Program-made: the position numbers and the translations under genes
NCBI GenBank assembly: GCA_012934845.2
Contig: WNNJ02003692.1
Coordinates: forward strand, 1 to 64,000
Length of the DNA stretch: 64,000 bases
Direction of reading: 5' to 3'
From: Pomphorhynchus laevis
Taxonomy: Eukaryota > Acanthocephala > Palaeacanthocephala > Echinorhynchida > Pomphorhynchidae
In this document: positions 32,240 through 42,856 of the stretch, piece after piece
Layout: every line of letters starts with the position of its first letter
How positions within the stretch are numbered: position 1 is the first letter of the stretch
The notes under the pieces: model-generated
The model's input: the letters and a program-made list of their open reading frames with translations, nothing else
The model's database searches: none
Told to the model about the DNA's origin: nothing

Positions 32240-34500
32240 TAGCAAATGCTTTAAGTTATTATTATGCTTACACAATGTATAACAAGCAGAGCTCATAATT
32301 GCATCAGATTGAGGCTAACAAGAAATAAATAAAGAATAATAAAAGAAAAAGAAGGCATACCAATGTTATGTAAATTTCTTTTAAACTTATCAACTGTCAG
32401 CGCTTGTACTGACAAGCGCTGAATCAACTGAATCTTACCAACTGAATTTCTCCATTCAGTTGCTTCCAATTAATTATAATCCTTCGTCCGAATTGCACCT
32501 TTCCTGAGCGAGTTATCCTCTGACGACTTAAGCACATAGATTAATCATGTAATTCATCACAGAAACGAACAATAACTTAGCACATGGCTTCTGATATGTA
32601 AAGCTTTCCAAGTAAGACAGGTTACGTATAACTCGTTCTTGGCTCACACGGATCATGTTAAGTGCCTGCAACCGTCGTCGTAAGAAATACGCTTGAGTGC
32701 AGGAATAAACTTTGTTGCTCGTATGAGCACATTCTCTAGTTGAATAAACTCGCCTTAAATATCGAATACATACATTCGGAACTATACAATATGTTACTTA
32801 AAATAAATGCGTTTGCAAGTAATTTAAAAAATCGATTTGAGATGGCAACAAATGTACAACGGATAAAACCCATCTATCTATTTTCTTTTGTGGTTATGTG
32901 ATCCATGTGTTTTTTATTCGATAAGTCATAAGATATCCACACACCAAGATCCTTGACATGTTCATCCTGGACAATCAACTAGTCGTTAAGAAAATTATTT
33001 GACGGTTGATTACTATTGCCACTGCTTATCGACGCATTTGGATGTGTTAATCGAAAGGCCGTTGTCACGAGCCCAAGTTGACACTATCCGAATATCTTCC
33101 TGCGATACATCGGAATCATTTTGCGGATGTATATTTCTCCAGATTTTAAGATCGTCTGCATTCAAGAGCGAGTCTGACCACAATCTATCTTGTAAGTCAT
33201 TAAAATATATGGAGAAAAGCAAAGGTTCTAATACTGAGCCTTGTCGTACATCACGCTCGATAGAATGCCAATTCAAGAATACATCATTTACGCGAATTTT
33301 GGATAATCGATTAGATATAAAATTTGCTACCCATTGATCTATACGCGGGTCAATTTTCATCTGATACATTTTGGAAATTAGTTAATCGTGTCGCACATAA
33401 TCAAAAGTCTTGAAGAAATCGAAAAAATGACGTTAACATCTAATCGCGCATCATCCTGGCGGTCCCAAGACTTATGTGCAATAAGTTAATTTGTGACCGT
33501 GGAGCAATTACTACGAAAATCATGTTGATTAGCACTAAATAAACCTTTTATTTCTAAGTAGATACATTGATGTATAGAAGTTTCTAAAAACACGACAACA
33601 AACACACGTTAAGCATACAGGTCGGTAATTATCGATCACCATTTTTATAAAGCGGGGTAACAATGGAGCGTTTCCAAATGTCTGGAATTCACAAAAATGC
33701 AGAGGAAACAAAAATCCAATAAAGCGGATGGCATATATCATCAGCAAACATCTTTAGATATATGGGTGGAAGTAAGCCAGGACCAAGAGATCCCAACAGC
33801 TTCTAATTGCAAAGAGCGCGCGTAACGCCATCTACAGAAAACATTGGACTTGTAGTATTCAAGAAATTTCGTTTGTTTGACAAAACGAATGAACTTGAGG
33901 TAGATGGTATCAGAACATGTTTGTCAAATTTTGTCGCAATGTATGAACCTTTATACAGCAAGACGTCATCGTTAGTGCGAAGATATCATACATGTTTACT
34001 TCGTAGTCCAAAGCTCGCGTACTTAAAGGGACGGCGGGGGAAGGCTTATTGTCCGCATTGATTTTATCGTACTTCAAAGGGGAAATTAAGCCAGAGTTTA
34101 TGTAGCAACGTTGATTCAAACTGATGCCAAGCTGCATGTGCACCATTTACAAAAGTGTTGAGCCACCAGACTCTTAATAGGTGCTCACGAACCGCAGAAA
34201 AATTCGTCTGGAAACAATTGACTGTTCTATGTAAATTTATGCCAGTTGTTTGATGGTTAAAATAATAAAAATAAATTAAAAGCACACCGTGATCATAAGC
34301 GCATAACGGATCAAGGTGTTTAATCTTATCTACAAGGTTTACGTCAGTTGTTAGACAAATATCAAGCAAGGATTGTTTATATTTACTAAAGCGAGTGAAT
34401 TGCTTAACATGCTGAGTGAGACACAGCTCACTGAATGTATATGATAGCTCAAGAGAACTCGCAGGGTACATTTGTGTATTAACTTGCAAAAAATTTCATA
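32240..34500 (-). mobile_element. LINE family H, EN to 3' tail, decayed (CR1-like)
   Basis: Minus strand. EN remnant: LCLTQHVKQFTRFSKYKQSL then LCAYDHGVL (SDH motif degraded), about 34330-34440. RT: IDNYRPVCLTCVCC (33600), RQGSVLEPLLFSIYFNDL (about 33200), LLNADDLKIW (YADD reads NADD, 33150), NTSKCVD (33020). Thumb: HVKDLGVWISYDLS (about 32930). The tail around 32380-32410 matches the fragment at 41745-42010 (GAGTTTAAAAGAAATTTACA-like). Many stops. Confidence 0.8.
32398..32461. repeat. Twin perfect hairpins inserted in LINE H tail
   Basis: Arms CAGCGCTTGT / ACAAGCGCTG (32398-32407, 32412-32421) with a 4-nt loop, and CAACTGAAT / ATTCAGTTG (about 32438-32461) with a 6-nt loop. The homologous fragment at 41865-41915 lacks about 35 bp here, so the extra sequence consists of inverted copies of both flanks. 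Confidence 0.8.
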
Positions 34501-34689
34501 TCTTAGCTTTAATAAGTTAATTTACGCTTTGTATTGTATTTTTAATTGGTCAAGTGCTTTATGACATAAGTTTTATAAATATAATACGACTTAGCCAAGT
34601 TCTAAAACAATTTTCTATACAGCCGTCTTCTATATGCTGCGCCGTGTGTGTATCCCCAAAATTCAAAAGAACATATTAGTTCAGAGAGG

Positions 34690-35110
34690 GACTTCATAGA
34701 GCTACCAAGCTAGCACCTACGCTGGGGTTTTATCTCTTGATGGGGTCAGACTTCATGGAATTCCATAATTCCTTTTTTCTTTTCCATGCTCTATATGATG
34801 CATGCGGCATTTCTCATTTGGACTGCTATGCTCACACGTTGGATCATGAACGACATGGCACGCTGGCCCCCTTGGCACGCTTGAGGTGTCGGCCCAACTC
34901 CTCAAGAAAATCAGTGACTCGGTGCCCATTGATCCGTGAGTCTCTATGGCGACTGGCGTAAATGAGTATATGCGATCGTTCAGTTCAGAATATTTTTGCC
35001 GTTTTCTGAATTGGGCTAGCTCGGCAACAGCACCAGCGTGATGGGTTGCAGTTGCCTGATAAGTCCACGCCAGGGTATTTATGCAGGTGAAATCCAAAAT
35101 GTTATATTTT
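34690..35110 (-). pseudogene. PD-(D/E)XK-like domain fragment of an RT element, WDFT type
   Basis: The minus strand from 35103 reads LDFTCINTLAWTYQATAT, then QKYSELNDRIYSFTPVAIET and HGSMGTESLIFLRSW. This is the WD-x-T-x(3)-TLA ... KY-x(n)-F-x-PVA(I/V)ET-x-G pattern. A frame change follows the last block. It matches the fragments at 45130-45900 and 48020-48460. Confidence 0.65.
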
Positions 35111-35149
35111 GATTTTAACTATTTTTGTTTGCGATATATAAAAAAGATT

Positions 35150-35870
35150 TATTTAAAGGTGGCAAATGCGTGCCAGCGCACGCTTACATGAACACAACAA
35201 AACAAAAATGTAAATCATATGTCGAGAAGGTGTGAACGAAGGAGGTGTTTGAATGTGATCAAGGAGGAAGCGCGGCGGACGTCGATAGGAAGTTGATTCC
35301 AGGCAAGTGAGGCGGCGACGAGGAAGGATCGGAGACCATAGTTGTTGGAGTAATTGGGAACGTGGAGTAAGAGGGTATGACGGGAACGCAGCGATAGCGA
35401 GGTATGGCGAGTGTCATCTAAGAAAGGAAGGTTGATGAACGATGGGGAGCCGGCAGCGATGAGACGAAAGGTAACGAGAAGAAGGCGTAGTTTGATGCGG
35501 ATGTGGATGGTGGGTCAGGAGAGACGAAAGAGCACTCGAACGGCGGTGTTGATTTTTCGTTGTAGGGGTAGGATGATGGATTTTGGAGAATTGGTGAAAA
35601 GGCTAAGTCATTAATCGATTTTAGGGAAAAGAAGCGATGAAAAAAGAGACATACAAGAACTGAAATCGATAAGGGAGTGGATATGACGGTTGTCACGGAT
35701 AATTAAGTTAGACGAGCGGATCGTGTCGCGTACGAAGGGTTTAAGGGAAATGTGATCATCGAAATGTAAGCTTGAGATAGTGGGATTGTGGACTATGGGG
35801 ATGATCGATGAGACAAAAGATGTGGACTATGAGGATGATTGTTGATCGATGAGGCATATACTTTGAAAAA
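35150..35870 (-). mobile_element. LINE family C, 3' fragment (C4)
   Basis: About 720 bp, the C-terminal core and tail, nearly identical to C3 over the first 200 bp. The tail has the GCGTGC-GCTG-GCACGC hairpin and an A-rich end (AAAAAAGATTTATTTAAAGG on the plus strand). About 40 bp are missing near 35520 relative to C3. The 5' end near 35820 is scrambled by a small duplication (GTGGACTATGRGGATGAT). Confidence 0.9.
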
Positions 35871-36223
35871 ATTTCGTTCTATTTTATAATAAACCAAGGT
35901 TGTTTAGGTACATGGCTAATAGCTATAACGTAAAAGCTGTGATGACGACAAGCTCAACATAAACGCTGAGCTATTTTTTCTTATAGGTTTCACTGTTTAA
36001 GACATTGACGGATTGTCATCCATCTTGATGTTACCTGGCCTTGTTTCAAATTTAGATATTGGATAGAAGAGATAAATGTTGTCGATAAACAAAGCCAAAT
36101 TCAGTACTGTATGGTAGTGGAATTATGATATTGAGTTTTAGTAAAAAGTATAAATTTAATTTTTCAAATAAATACTTACTCTAAGCTAAAACGTTTGTAC
36201 ATATTTTTGGAAATTAACGTTTT
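35871..36223. other. Spacer and probable 3' UTR of the gene at 36224
   Basis: AT-rich, no coding pattern. The 3' UTR of the minus-strand gene should lie at its right end. Confidence 0.4.
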
Positions 36224-36721
36224 TTACAGCTCTAGTTCGCCAGTATGAGTACTACTAGAAGTTAAACTACTTCCACTGAAGTGTGCATATCCATTGCTTG
36301 ATTGTATAGGAGGTAGGTTACAATTTTCTGAACGGTTTTCGTTGTTTATTTCAGCGTACATTTCACTGTCACTTTGGTTTGAATTATATCCATAACCATT
36401 TATCGCAGCTTGGGAGCTATTGCCTTGATTGCGGGCTAATAGAAGACGACGATAAGTTGATGATTCACGTACAATTATGTCTGTATAATGTGGATACGAA
36501 GCTATAGATAAACTTTCCTGTTCGTTCATCAATGGTCTCGTTGAATCAATTGTAGAGTAAAGAGCAGACCCGTCTCCACTATAATTCCCATATAATTCTT
36601 GAGTGTTACTTGTAGTAATTCGACTAATGGAAAGATATAAATTAGGCGAATCGTACGTTGAATTTTCACTAATATCACGTACAGAATGAGATTTCTTCAA
36701 CTTTGCAACACATACTCCCAT
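36224..36721 (-). CDS. Small tyrosine-rich protein with a myristoylation/palmitoylation-type N-terminus
   Basis: 165 aa. It starts MGVCVAKLKKSH: Gly2 with Ala6 fits the N-myristoylation pattern, Cys4 would allow palmitoylation, and Lys7/9/10 would favour an acidic membrane face. No transmembrane segment is seen. Twelve tyrosines, four of them in YxxI words (YLSI, YSTI, YTDI, YAEI) and one YGN (a Grb2 SH2-type word). The protein ends GELEL, compatible with a class II PDZ ligand. This looks like a membrane-anchored phosphotyrosine adaptor, but I cannot name a family. An in-frame stop lies 12 bp 5' of the ATG. A CAG|GTGAGC donor-like site there could belong to a non-coding exon. Alternative: last exon of a larger gene. 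Confidence 0.65.
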   Translation of the reverse strand: MGVCVAKLKKSHSVRDISENSTYDSPNLYLSISRITTSNTQELYGNYSGDGSALYSTIDSTRPLMNEQESLSIASYPHYTDIIVRESSTYRRLLLARNQGNSSQAAINGYGYNSNQSDSEMYAEINNENRSENCNLPPIQSSNGYAHFSGSSLTSSSTHTGELEL

Positions 36722-37745
36722 ATCATTTGCTCACCTGCTTCCTACGCATAAATGGAAATATCTTAAATGGTAAAAAATTAAGAATTATAAAGATACTACA
36801 TATATCCTACATGTTGAAAAAGCAAACAATTAATACAAAAATGTATAATTTGTGTTAATAATCCTTTGTAAATGGCTGAATTTTGAAACTAAACTGGAGG
36901 TATTATTTAACAACATATTTAACATCAAATAATTTATTAAAAATACTATTACCAACTCATTTTTAATGTGTCTTTAAATGTTATTACCAACTCATTTTGT
37001 GTGTATGCTTGGTTGTTGTCTTTAGCAAACATCAACCCATCAACATAAATTGAATTTGCCAAATATGAACAAACGTAAATTCACATCTTTAGTATTGCTT
37101 TCGCATACCAATAGGTTCGTTCGCACGACAAGCGAATCAACACGTTTCATATTATATAATAATTTATTAATACAACGAAAAATAAATTAATATTAAGAAT
37201 TTATTTCTACCTAGCTTCCTAGCAGAGGAATAAAATTAGCTACATTCGCAAGGCAATTGAATCAACACATTGCATATTATATAATAATTTTTTAAATTAT
37301 TATATAATTATAAATTATTATATTTTTTGTCCCAGCTGTTGTATAAAATAAATTACAAGACAAGCGAATTAGCACGTATATTATAATCAACAGAAAAATG
37401 CATTTATATTAAGCAGAATTTATTTCAACCTAACCCTTCAACAGTGGGATAAATATAAGCTTTATTATTATCTCACACGAAGTGAGAATAGGACACTCAG
37501 TAAGAAACAAGAATATGACAAGATCAATAGAAGATATAAAAAGATAAGTCCTTAAAAGATAAGTGGTTACAATATAAGTAATTGCAAAATATACCTTGTT
37601 TATCATAAATTAGAAAACCTAAGCAACAAATATAAAAGCATACGATAACTGACTAAAACATTTGATTCATCGCAAAGGCTTATATACTACTTTTTTAACT
37701 TGGTGACGAGTTTTCGAAATATAATTTTCGCACAGATAAGATATA
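36722..37745. repeat. AT-rich intergenic DNA with a diverged duplication of about 240 bp
   Basis: Words ACAAGCGAATCAACACGT (about 37128), AATTGAATCAACACATTGCA (37257) and ACAAGCGAATTAGCACGTAT (37361) recur, each followed by TATTATATAATAAT-type sequence; the AATTTATTTCTACCTA block (37199) recurs at 37426. No coding signal. Class unknown. Confidence 0.55.
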
Positions 37746-37749
37746 AGTT

Positions 37750-38395
37750 AGAGATAAAGTACGCTCATCTATTTTGATACTTCGCAATCTCCGTCAAGTT
37801 CGTAGATTGATCGATTTCCCTTCTTGTATGACTCTCATATCTTCTCTCCTTTTTTCTAGACTCGATTATTGTCTTAGTCTATTTTCCAACTCACCTAAAT
37901 CCACTCTTCTTTCCCTACAACGCATCGTCAACGCAGCTGTCCGAATTCTCCTCCGTCTTCGTCATTTTGATCATACATCCTACCATCTTGCTTCTCTCGA
38001 TTTCCCTACAATTTATTGTCGTGTTCAAATTCGTCTTCTTATCGTTGCTTTCCGCCTTGTAACTCCTCATACCCCCTTCATTTCTCATTCTTCCTTTTCT
38101 TGATAATTCTCGTCCTGTTTACTTTTCCTTGCGTTCCTGTAATTTCCTTCTTTTACATGTCCCAAACTACTCTACCTCCTTTGGACTCTGATCCTTCATT
38201 GTGGGTGCTCCTCTATCGTGGAACCATCTGCCCATTCATATACGCCAATCATCTTCCTTGCGGTGCTTCAAACGACAAATCCGATCCCATTTAAACAATT
38301 TATCTGCTTGACTTTCTCATTTTTGTTTGTGGACTTGTAAGCGTACAGCTTGTACGCATTTGCCACATTAAATAAATTTGTATTATTATAAGTGA
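37750..38395 (+). mobile_element. LINE family D, 3' part (D1)
   Basis: The plus strand reads ILRNLRQVRRLIDFPSCMTL, FSRLDYCLSLFSNSPKSTLL, VNAAVRILLRLRHFDHTSYH, then after a frame change NFLLLHVPNYSTSFGL and FIVGAPLSWNHLP. It is the same C-terminal core as family C, clearly diverged. The tail is GCGTAC-AGCTT-GTACGC then ATTTGCCAC and TTATTA. 5'-truncated. Confidence 0.9.
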
Positions 38396-38938
38396 TTACA
38401 ATCTTTGAATTCACATACCATATACCGAATATTCACATATGGCGAAAAAATGCAAGACTGCAAACATCCCAGCTCTTCAAGTTCAACACGTCCAAACTTA
38501 GACCACTATACAAGTAAGTTGCACTGTAGTAGGATGTCTGGACAATAATTTGCATTCCACATTCAGCTGAAAAGGCGATCGCAGATAAATAATATTTGTG
38601 CGGCATTGCAGCGCTGCGTGAATTAAAAAATGTAGTATCTCATACATTATGTGCTGGAAAAAACAGTGAACTGTGATGACTATACAAAATACAGGGATGA
38701 ATAATCAACCACAATAATGATGATCTCGAATGCAAAATACTCATGTGATATGAACAATAATTTAGTCGTTCCAATTTTTGCACATTCCAATTGCTTTGAT
38801 TTACAATAAGAAGCTATTGATATAACTATATTTCCTTATTTATACGTCCTTCAACGTCATTATTGAACGGTTTGCCGTTCGATATTTAACGTTTGTCAGC
38901 ATCCCCAATGTCGTTATTACATCACCCTAGCTGGACAT
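38396..38938. other. Spacer between two LINE D copies
   Basis: No gene or repeat is recognised. Confidence 0.4.
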
Positions 38939-39828
38939 TTATCGTTCAAATCTATACTCTTCCAATCATGTTCCAATGTCTTCGTCACCTCTGCATTATA
39001 CCCGTTGCACTCGTCTATACGCTTTTATCGCTCTCCTACGTCTGCTCCTACTAATCCCCGAGTATCTAGCGCTCTTCCGACTACTCATGTTACTCCTCCT
39101 TTACACGAAAGCGATTTCATTTTCGCGATAGATGTATTATTATCTCTAATGCTAAACCATCTGGTTCCTATTCTCCCCAAGTCCGTCTTGATGGCAATGT
39201 TTCCGCTTTCTGCTCGTTCCTTGCCACGATTTATCATACTAATAATCCGTATATCTTTAATGATGTATCTTCACTTTATGTGTATCGTCTTAATAAATCC
39301 GTTTATGTTCCCGATTCATATTGTCCCCCCACTTTTAAAGGTTGTTCTATTTCACTATATTATTAATTACTGATTCTGAGGACATTTCTATCCGTGAACT
39401 AATTTTCTTCAAATTTTATGTTGTTGATATCATTCGCCTCATCGACTCAACAAAATCAAGAATTTCTAATCGAAATTGTCGCCTTCGCTTGTATCTTTGC
39501 TTCTTCTTAGAAAATCGATTTCGCCTTAGCGTGTACTACATTTGAATTGCTCCTCTGTAAATCTGCATTTCCTTCTCCTCTTCAACTTGTAGTCATCTAC
39601 ACCTGTGTTCATCTCCACCTTCTTGTCTCTTTTTCAATGAACTCACCGATCTACTATCAAACCATTCACTTTCTTCTCTACCTTTAATTGCCCTTGGTGA
39701 TTTTGATATTCGTCTAGATCGCCCTTCGAATACTGATTCCGTAAACTTGTAAGTCTGCTCGACTTTAGCATCAATTTACCAACAAACCTCCCAACCCATA
39801 TTTATATCCCAACAGTCTCATTAAAAAA

Positions 39829-40590
39829 AGATTTATTTAACGTGTCAAATGCGTGCCAGCGCACGCTTACATGACCACAACAAAACAAAAATGTAAATCA
39901 TGTGTCGAAAAGGTGTGAACGGAGGAGGTGTTTGAATGTTATCAAGGAGGGAGCGCGGCCGAGTCTAGAGGGAGTTGATTCCATGCGAGTGAGGCGGCGA
40001 CTAGGAAGGATCGGAGACCATAGTTGTTCAAGTAATTAGGAACGTGGAGTAGGATGGTATGATAGGAACGCAGCGATAGCAATGTGGGGTGAGTGTCGTC
40101 TAAGAAAGGAAGGTTGATGAACGATGGGGAGCCGACAGCAATGCGACGAAAAATTACGAGAAGAAGGCGGAGTTTGATGCGGATGTGGATGGTGGGCCAG
40201 GAGAGTTGGGCAAGATATGTGGATATGTGGTCAAAGCGACGGAGACGAAAGAGCACTCGAACGGCGGAGTTGATTATACGTTGTAGCGTTAGGATGATGG
40301 ATTGTGAAGAATTGACGAAAAGGCTAAGGCAGTAATCGATTTTAGGGAAAAGAAGCGATGAAAGAAGAGACATATAAGAACGGAAGTCGATAAGGGGGCG
40401 GATACGGCGGATGTCACAGAGAATTAAGTTAGACGAGCGAACATTGTCACGGACGAAGGGTTTAAGGAAAAGTTGATCATCGAAATGGAAGCGTAAGAAA
40501 GTGATATTGTGTACTATGGGGATGATCGATGAGGCAAAATATACAGTGGGAGGAGATATGTTTGGTTCACGGGGGAGGATCCTTATTGCA
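39829..40590 (-). mobile_element. LINE family C, 3' fragment inserted in LINE D2 (C5)
   Basis: About 760 bp, from the RT end to the tail (core open 39942-40373). The A-rich 3' end is AAAAAAAGATTTATTTAACG on the plus strand. It splits D2 between its GDFN and SDH endonuclease blocks. The 5' edge is near GGGGGAGGATCC at 40582. Confidence 0.9.
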
Positions 40591-40837
40591 TACGCTTCCT
40601 CTACAATCTCATATCCTAATTGTTCTGATCATTTTCTCATCACTGTTAATACCGCTATCCCGTTCACTCTTGTTCGCACCTTTCCTATTTTAAGTCGATC
40701 ATGACAACTCTTCGAACTTACTCTCTTGCGTTTCGCTATGCTGGACTCTCCTATATTGTCGCATTCTGCAACCTTTTTGACAGCTGATAGTATATCCAAA
40801 CTTTTCAGCAATGAGCTATATAGCATCCTTGATTCTA

Positions 40838-40984
40838 AAGAATTATTGGAGCTGGATCAAAAATGGGTAAGATTTTATTTGATATTTCGCTAACTTCTGT
40901 TAGCATCTTCAAAAAATTACAATGTAATTTTCAAATATCAAATAAAATTTTCCTCCTTTATTTGATCCAGCTCCAATAATTCTT
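40838..40984. mobile_element. MITE, GGAGCTGGATCAA family (copy 1), with TA target duplication
   Basis: Perfect terminal inverted repeats AAGAATTATTGGAGCTGGAT (plus CAAA) at both ends, flanked by TA at 40836-40837 and 40985-40986, as in Tc1/mariner-type insertions. 147 bp, non-coding. The interior shares TTTGATATTTCG and CTAACTTCTGTTAGCATCTT with copy 2. It lies inside LINE D2. Confidence 0.9.
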
Positions 40985-41394
40985 TATCAATAATGTATCA
41001 TTATCAACTATTTAAAATTCTCGATTATATTTTACCTCGCCAGTCCCTAATTCCTAAACGCCCCTCGTGTGCCCCCTGGTTCGACTCTAACTGTAAAATT
41101 TCTAAGCGCATTCTACGTCATTCTTTTAGTCTTCGTTTTCTAAAACGTGATTATACTTATATCTCTAGTCATCGTGTTCATTACTTAAATCTGCGACACT
41201 CCCATCACTCTCTTCCACGTCATAAATGTAAACTTTTTTGGCGAAACAAGATCGCATCATCGTCTAATCAAAAGTATGCTTGGATAATAAAGTTCATACT
41301 GATCAAAAGTAAACTCCTCTTTATACAAAAATGTGTTTACAACGACTTTTCGATTAACTTATCCAAATGCGTCGTTCTATGTATAAACAGTAGC

Positions 41395-41745
41395 AATATG
41401 ATTACGGTTTTTCTTCCTCCCCCGTAACATGGTTTGCCTCATATCTATCCGACCGCTATGGGGATCATTAATAATCTCCATAGTCCACAATCTCACTTTC
41501 TTAGGATTCCATTTCGATGATCCCCTTTCCCTTAAACCGTTTGTCCGCGACAAGGTCCGCAATTCTCCGTGACATCCGCCGTATTTGACCCCTTCTCCAC
41601 TTTCGTTCCTGTAGTCTCTTCTTTCATCGCTTCTGTTCCCTAAAATCGATTACTGCCTCAGCCTTTTTGACAATTCTCCAAAATCCATCATCCTACCCCT
41701 ACAACGCATAATCAACTCCGCCGTTCGAAAGCTCTTTCGTCTCCG
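41395..41745 (+). mobile_element. LINE family C, internally deleted fragment (C6)
   Basis: The plus strand starts DYGFSSSPVTWFASYLSDR, then jumps past the YADD region to IVHNLTFLGFHFDDPLSLKP and FPKIDYCLSLFDNSPKSIIL, ending INSAVRKLFRLR. The jump removes about 350 bp compared with C2. Confidence 0.8.
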
Positions 41746-42010
41746 TGGAAGAGCAGGAAGTTATTGTTCGTTGCGACAATGGATAACGTGGTCATACACA
41801 GTACTTAAGTCGTCAGAGAATAACTTGCTAAGGAACGGTGCAATTTGGGCGAAGAGTCACACGTAGTTGAAACCAACTGAATGGAGAGATTGTACAAGCG
41901 CAGACAGTGGAGGAGTTTAAAAGAAATTTACATATTTGACTTTGATATGCCTTTTTTATTCATAGTTATTTCTTGTTGGCCGAAACGCTCTATCCATTTG
42001 TATTTGCTAC
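41745..42010 (+). mobile_element. LINE H-type 3' tail
   Basis: The plus strand contains CCAACTGAATGGAGAGATTG and EEFKRNLHI, matching the LINE H tail (32260-32480, minus). It starts abruptly where C6 ends. Confidence 0.7.
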
Positions 42011-42526
42011 CAATGGCGCGCTTGGAAAAATAGCTCAGATTATGCTAAAACGATTGGTCAAACTAATAGCCGAAAAAAACCTATATCTCGTATAATCGAT
42101 CTATAATAAAACTCAGAGCCGTCATGAGTATACTAATGGCTGGGGCAGTATCGATGACACTTAAATCTTGCAGGTCGATTGTTGGAAGCCCCGGCGACCA
42201 GTACGACTAATAGATTAATAAATTTCTAAAATTGAGGCCTATTTGCAGGACCCTTATTCAATGTAGAATTATTATGAAAAGGATTATTATTAAAAAATTA
42301 ATCTCTTTAAAGTTTAAGATGAACCGCTTAAAGTTTAAATTCCTTAAAGTTCGTTGAAATATGTCTACTTTTATATTCTTCCAAATCGATATTAATTTGA
42401 CCTTTATTAAGTAGGCTATCATCTTCTTAATGTTTATCCTTTTTTCGTTTGGGATCAGTGGATTTGATCACACTTAAGGTGTAAATTACTCTATAATTTG
42501 CATTAAGCGGTCTAGTCGATAATCAA
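42011..42526. other. Upstream region of the UBA gene
   Basis: About 500 bp without a recognised repeat. It should contain the promoter or an upstream intron of the gene at 42527. No specific site is assigned. Confidence 0.35.
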
Positions 42527-42856
42527 ATGAATAGTCAACCTACTTCATCTGATGTGGATTCTTTTCGATCACCAAGCAATAGACAAACAGCTTATGCAAC
42601 AACAGTATTTCAAAATTTACAATACTCAAATCAAGATTATACTGCTTCGTTGTTTCAACCATTAGATCGTCTTCATCTCCAGCAACATCAGCCGACAAAT
42701 CAACAACCAAACCAAACTCAAGAACATCTTTATGCATCCGAACTTGTACAAATGCAGACATTGGGATTCCATAGCCGTGATACTAATCTGGAAGAGCTTG
42801 CTGCATCTATGGGGGACGCAAAAATGGCTGTGGAACGTAATGAAGATTTTGATTGA
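42527..42856 (+). CDS. UBA-domain protein, ubiquilin-like C-terminus, 109 aa
   Basis: Residues 1-67 are low-complexity and rich in Gln, Asn and Ser. Residues about 68-105 form a UBA domain: YASELVQMQTLGFHSRDTNL then EELAASMGDAKMAVERN. It matches the ubiquilin UBA order (L-x-x-M-x-x-(M/L)GF ... N-x-x-x-L ... T/S-x-GD ... A-x-ER), so it should bind ubiquitin with the MGF-loop surface; the usual Met of MGF is Leu here. There is no UBL or STI1 region in this frame. In-frame stops precede the ATG, so it is either a short UBA protein or the last exon of a ubiquilin whose earlier exons I did not find. The UBA helix 3 is short, ending ERNEDFD rather than ERLL. Confidence 0.75.
   Translation: MNSQPTSSDVDSFRSPSNRQTAYATTVFQNLQYSNQDYTASLFQPLDRLHLQQHQPTNQQPNQTQEHLYASELVQMQTLGFHSRDTNLEELAASMGDAKMAVERNEDFD

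Larger units (their letters stand above)
38940..41335 (+). mobile_element. LINE family D, ORF1 to linker, interrupted by LINE C5 and a MITE (D2)
   Basis: Left piece 38940-39828: ORF1 RRM-like words RCIIISNAKPSGSYSPQ (about 39140-39190), FCSFLATIYHTNNPYIFNDV and LYVYRLNKSVY, then EN remnants FFNELTDLL and LIALGDFDIRLDRPSN (about 39680-39725). Right piece 40590-41335: NCSDHFLITVNTAIPF (SDH motif), SPILSHSATFLTADSISKLF, then KRPSCAPWFDSNCKISKRIL and LFWRNKIASSSNQ. The two pieces join logically across a minus-strand LINE C copy, and a 147-bp MITE interrupts the right piece. EN is internally deleted. Confidence 0.8.
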
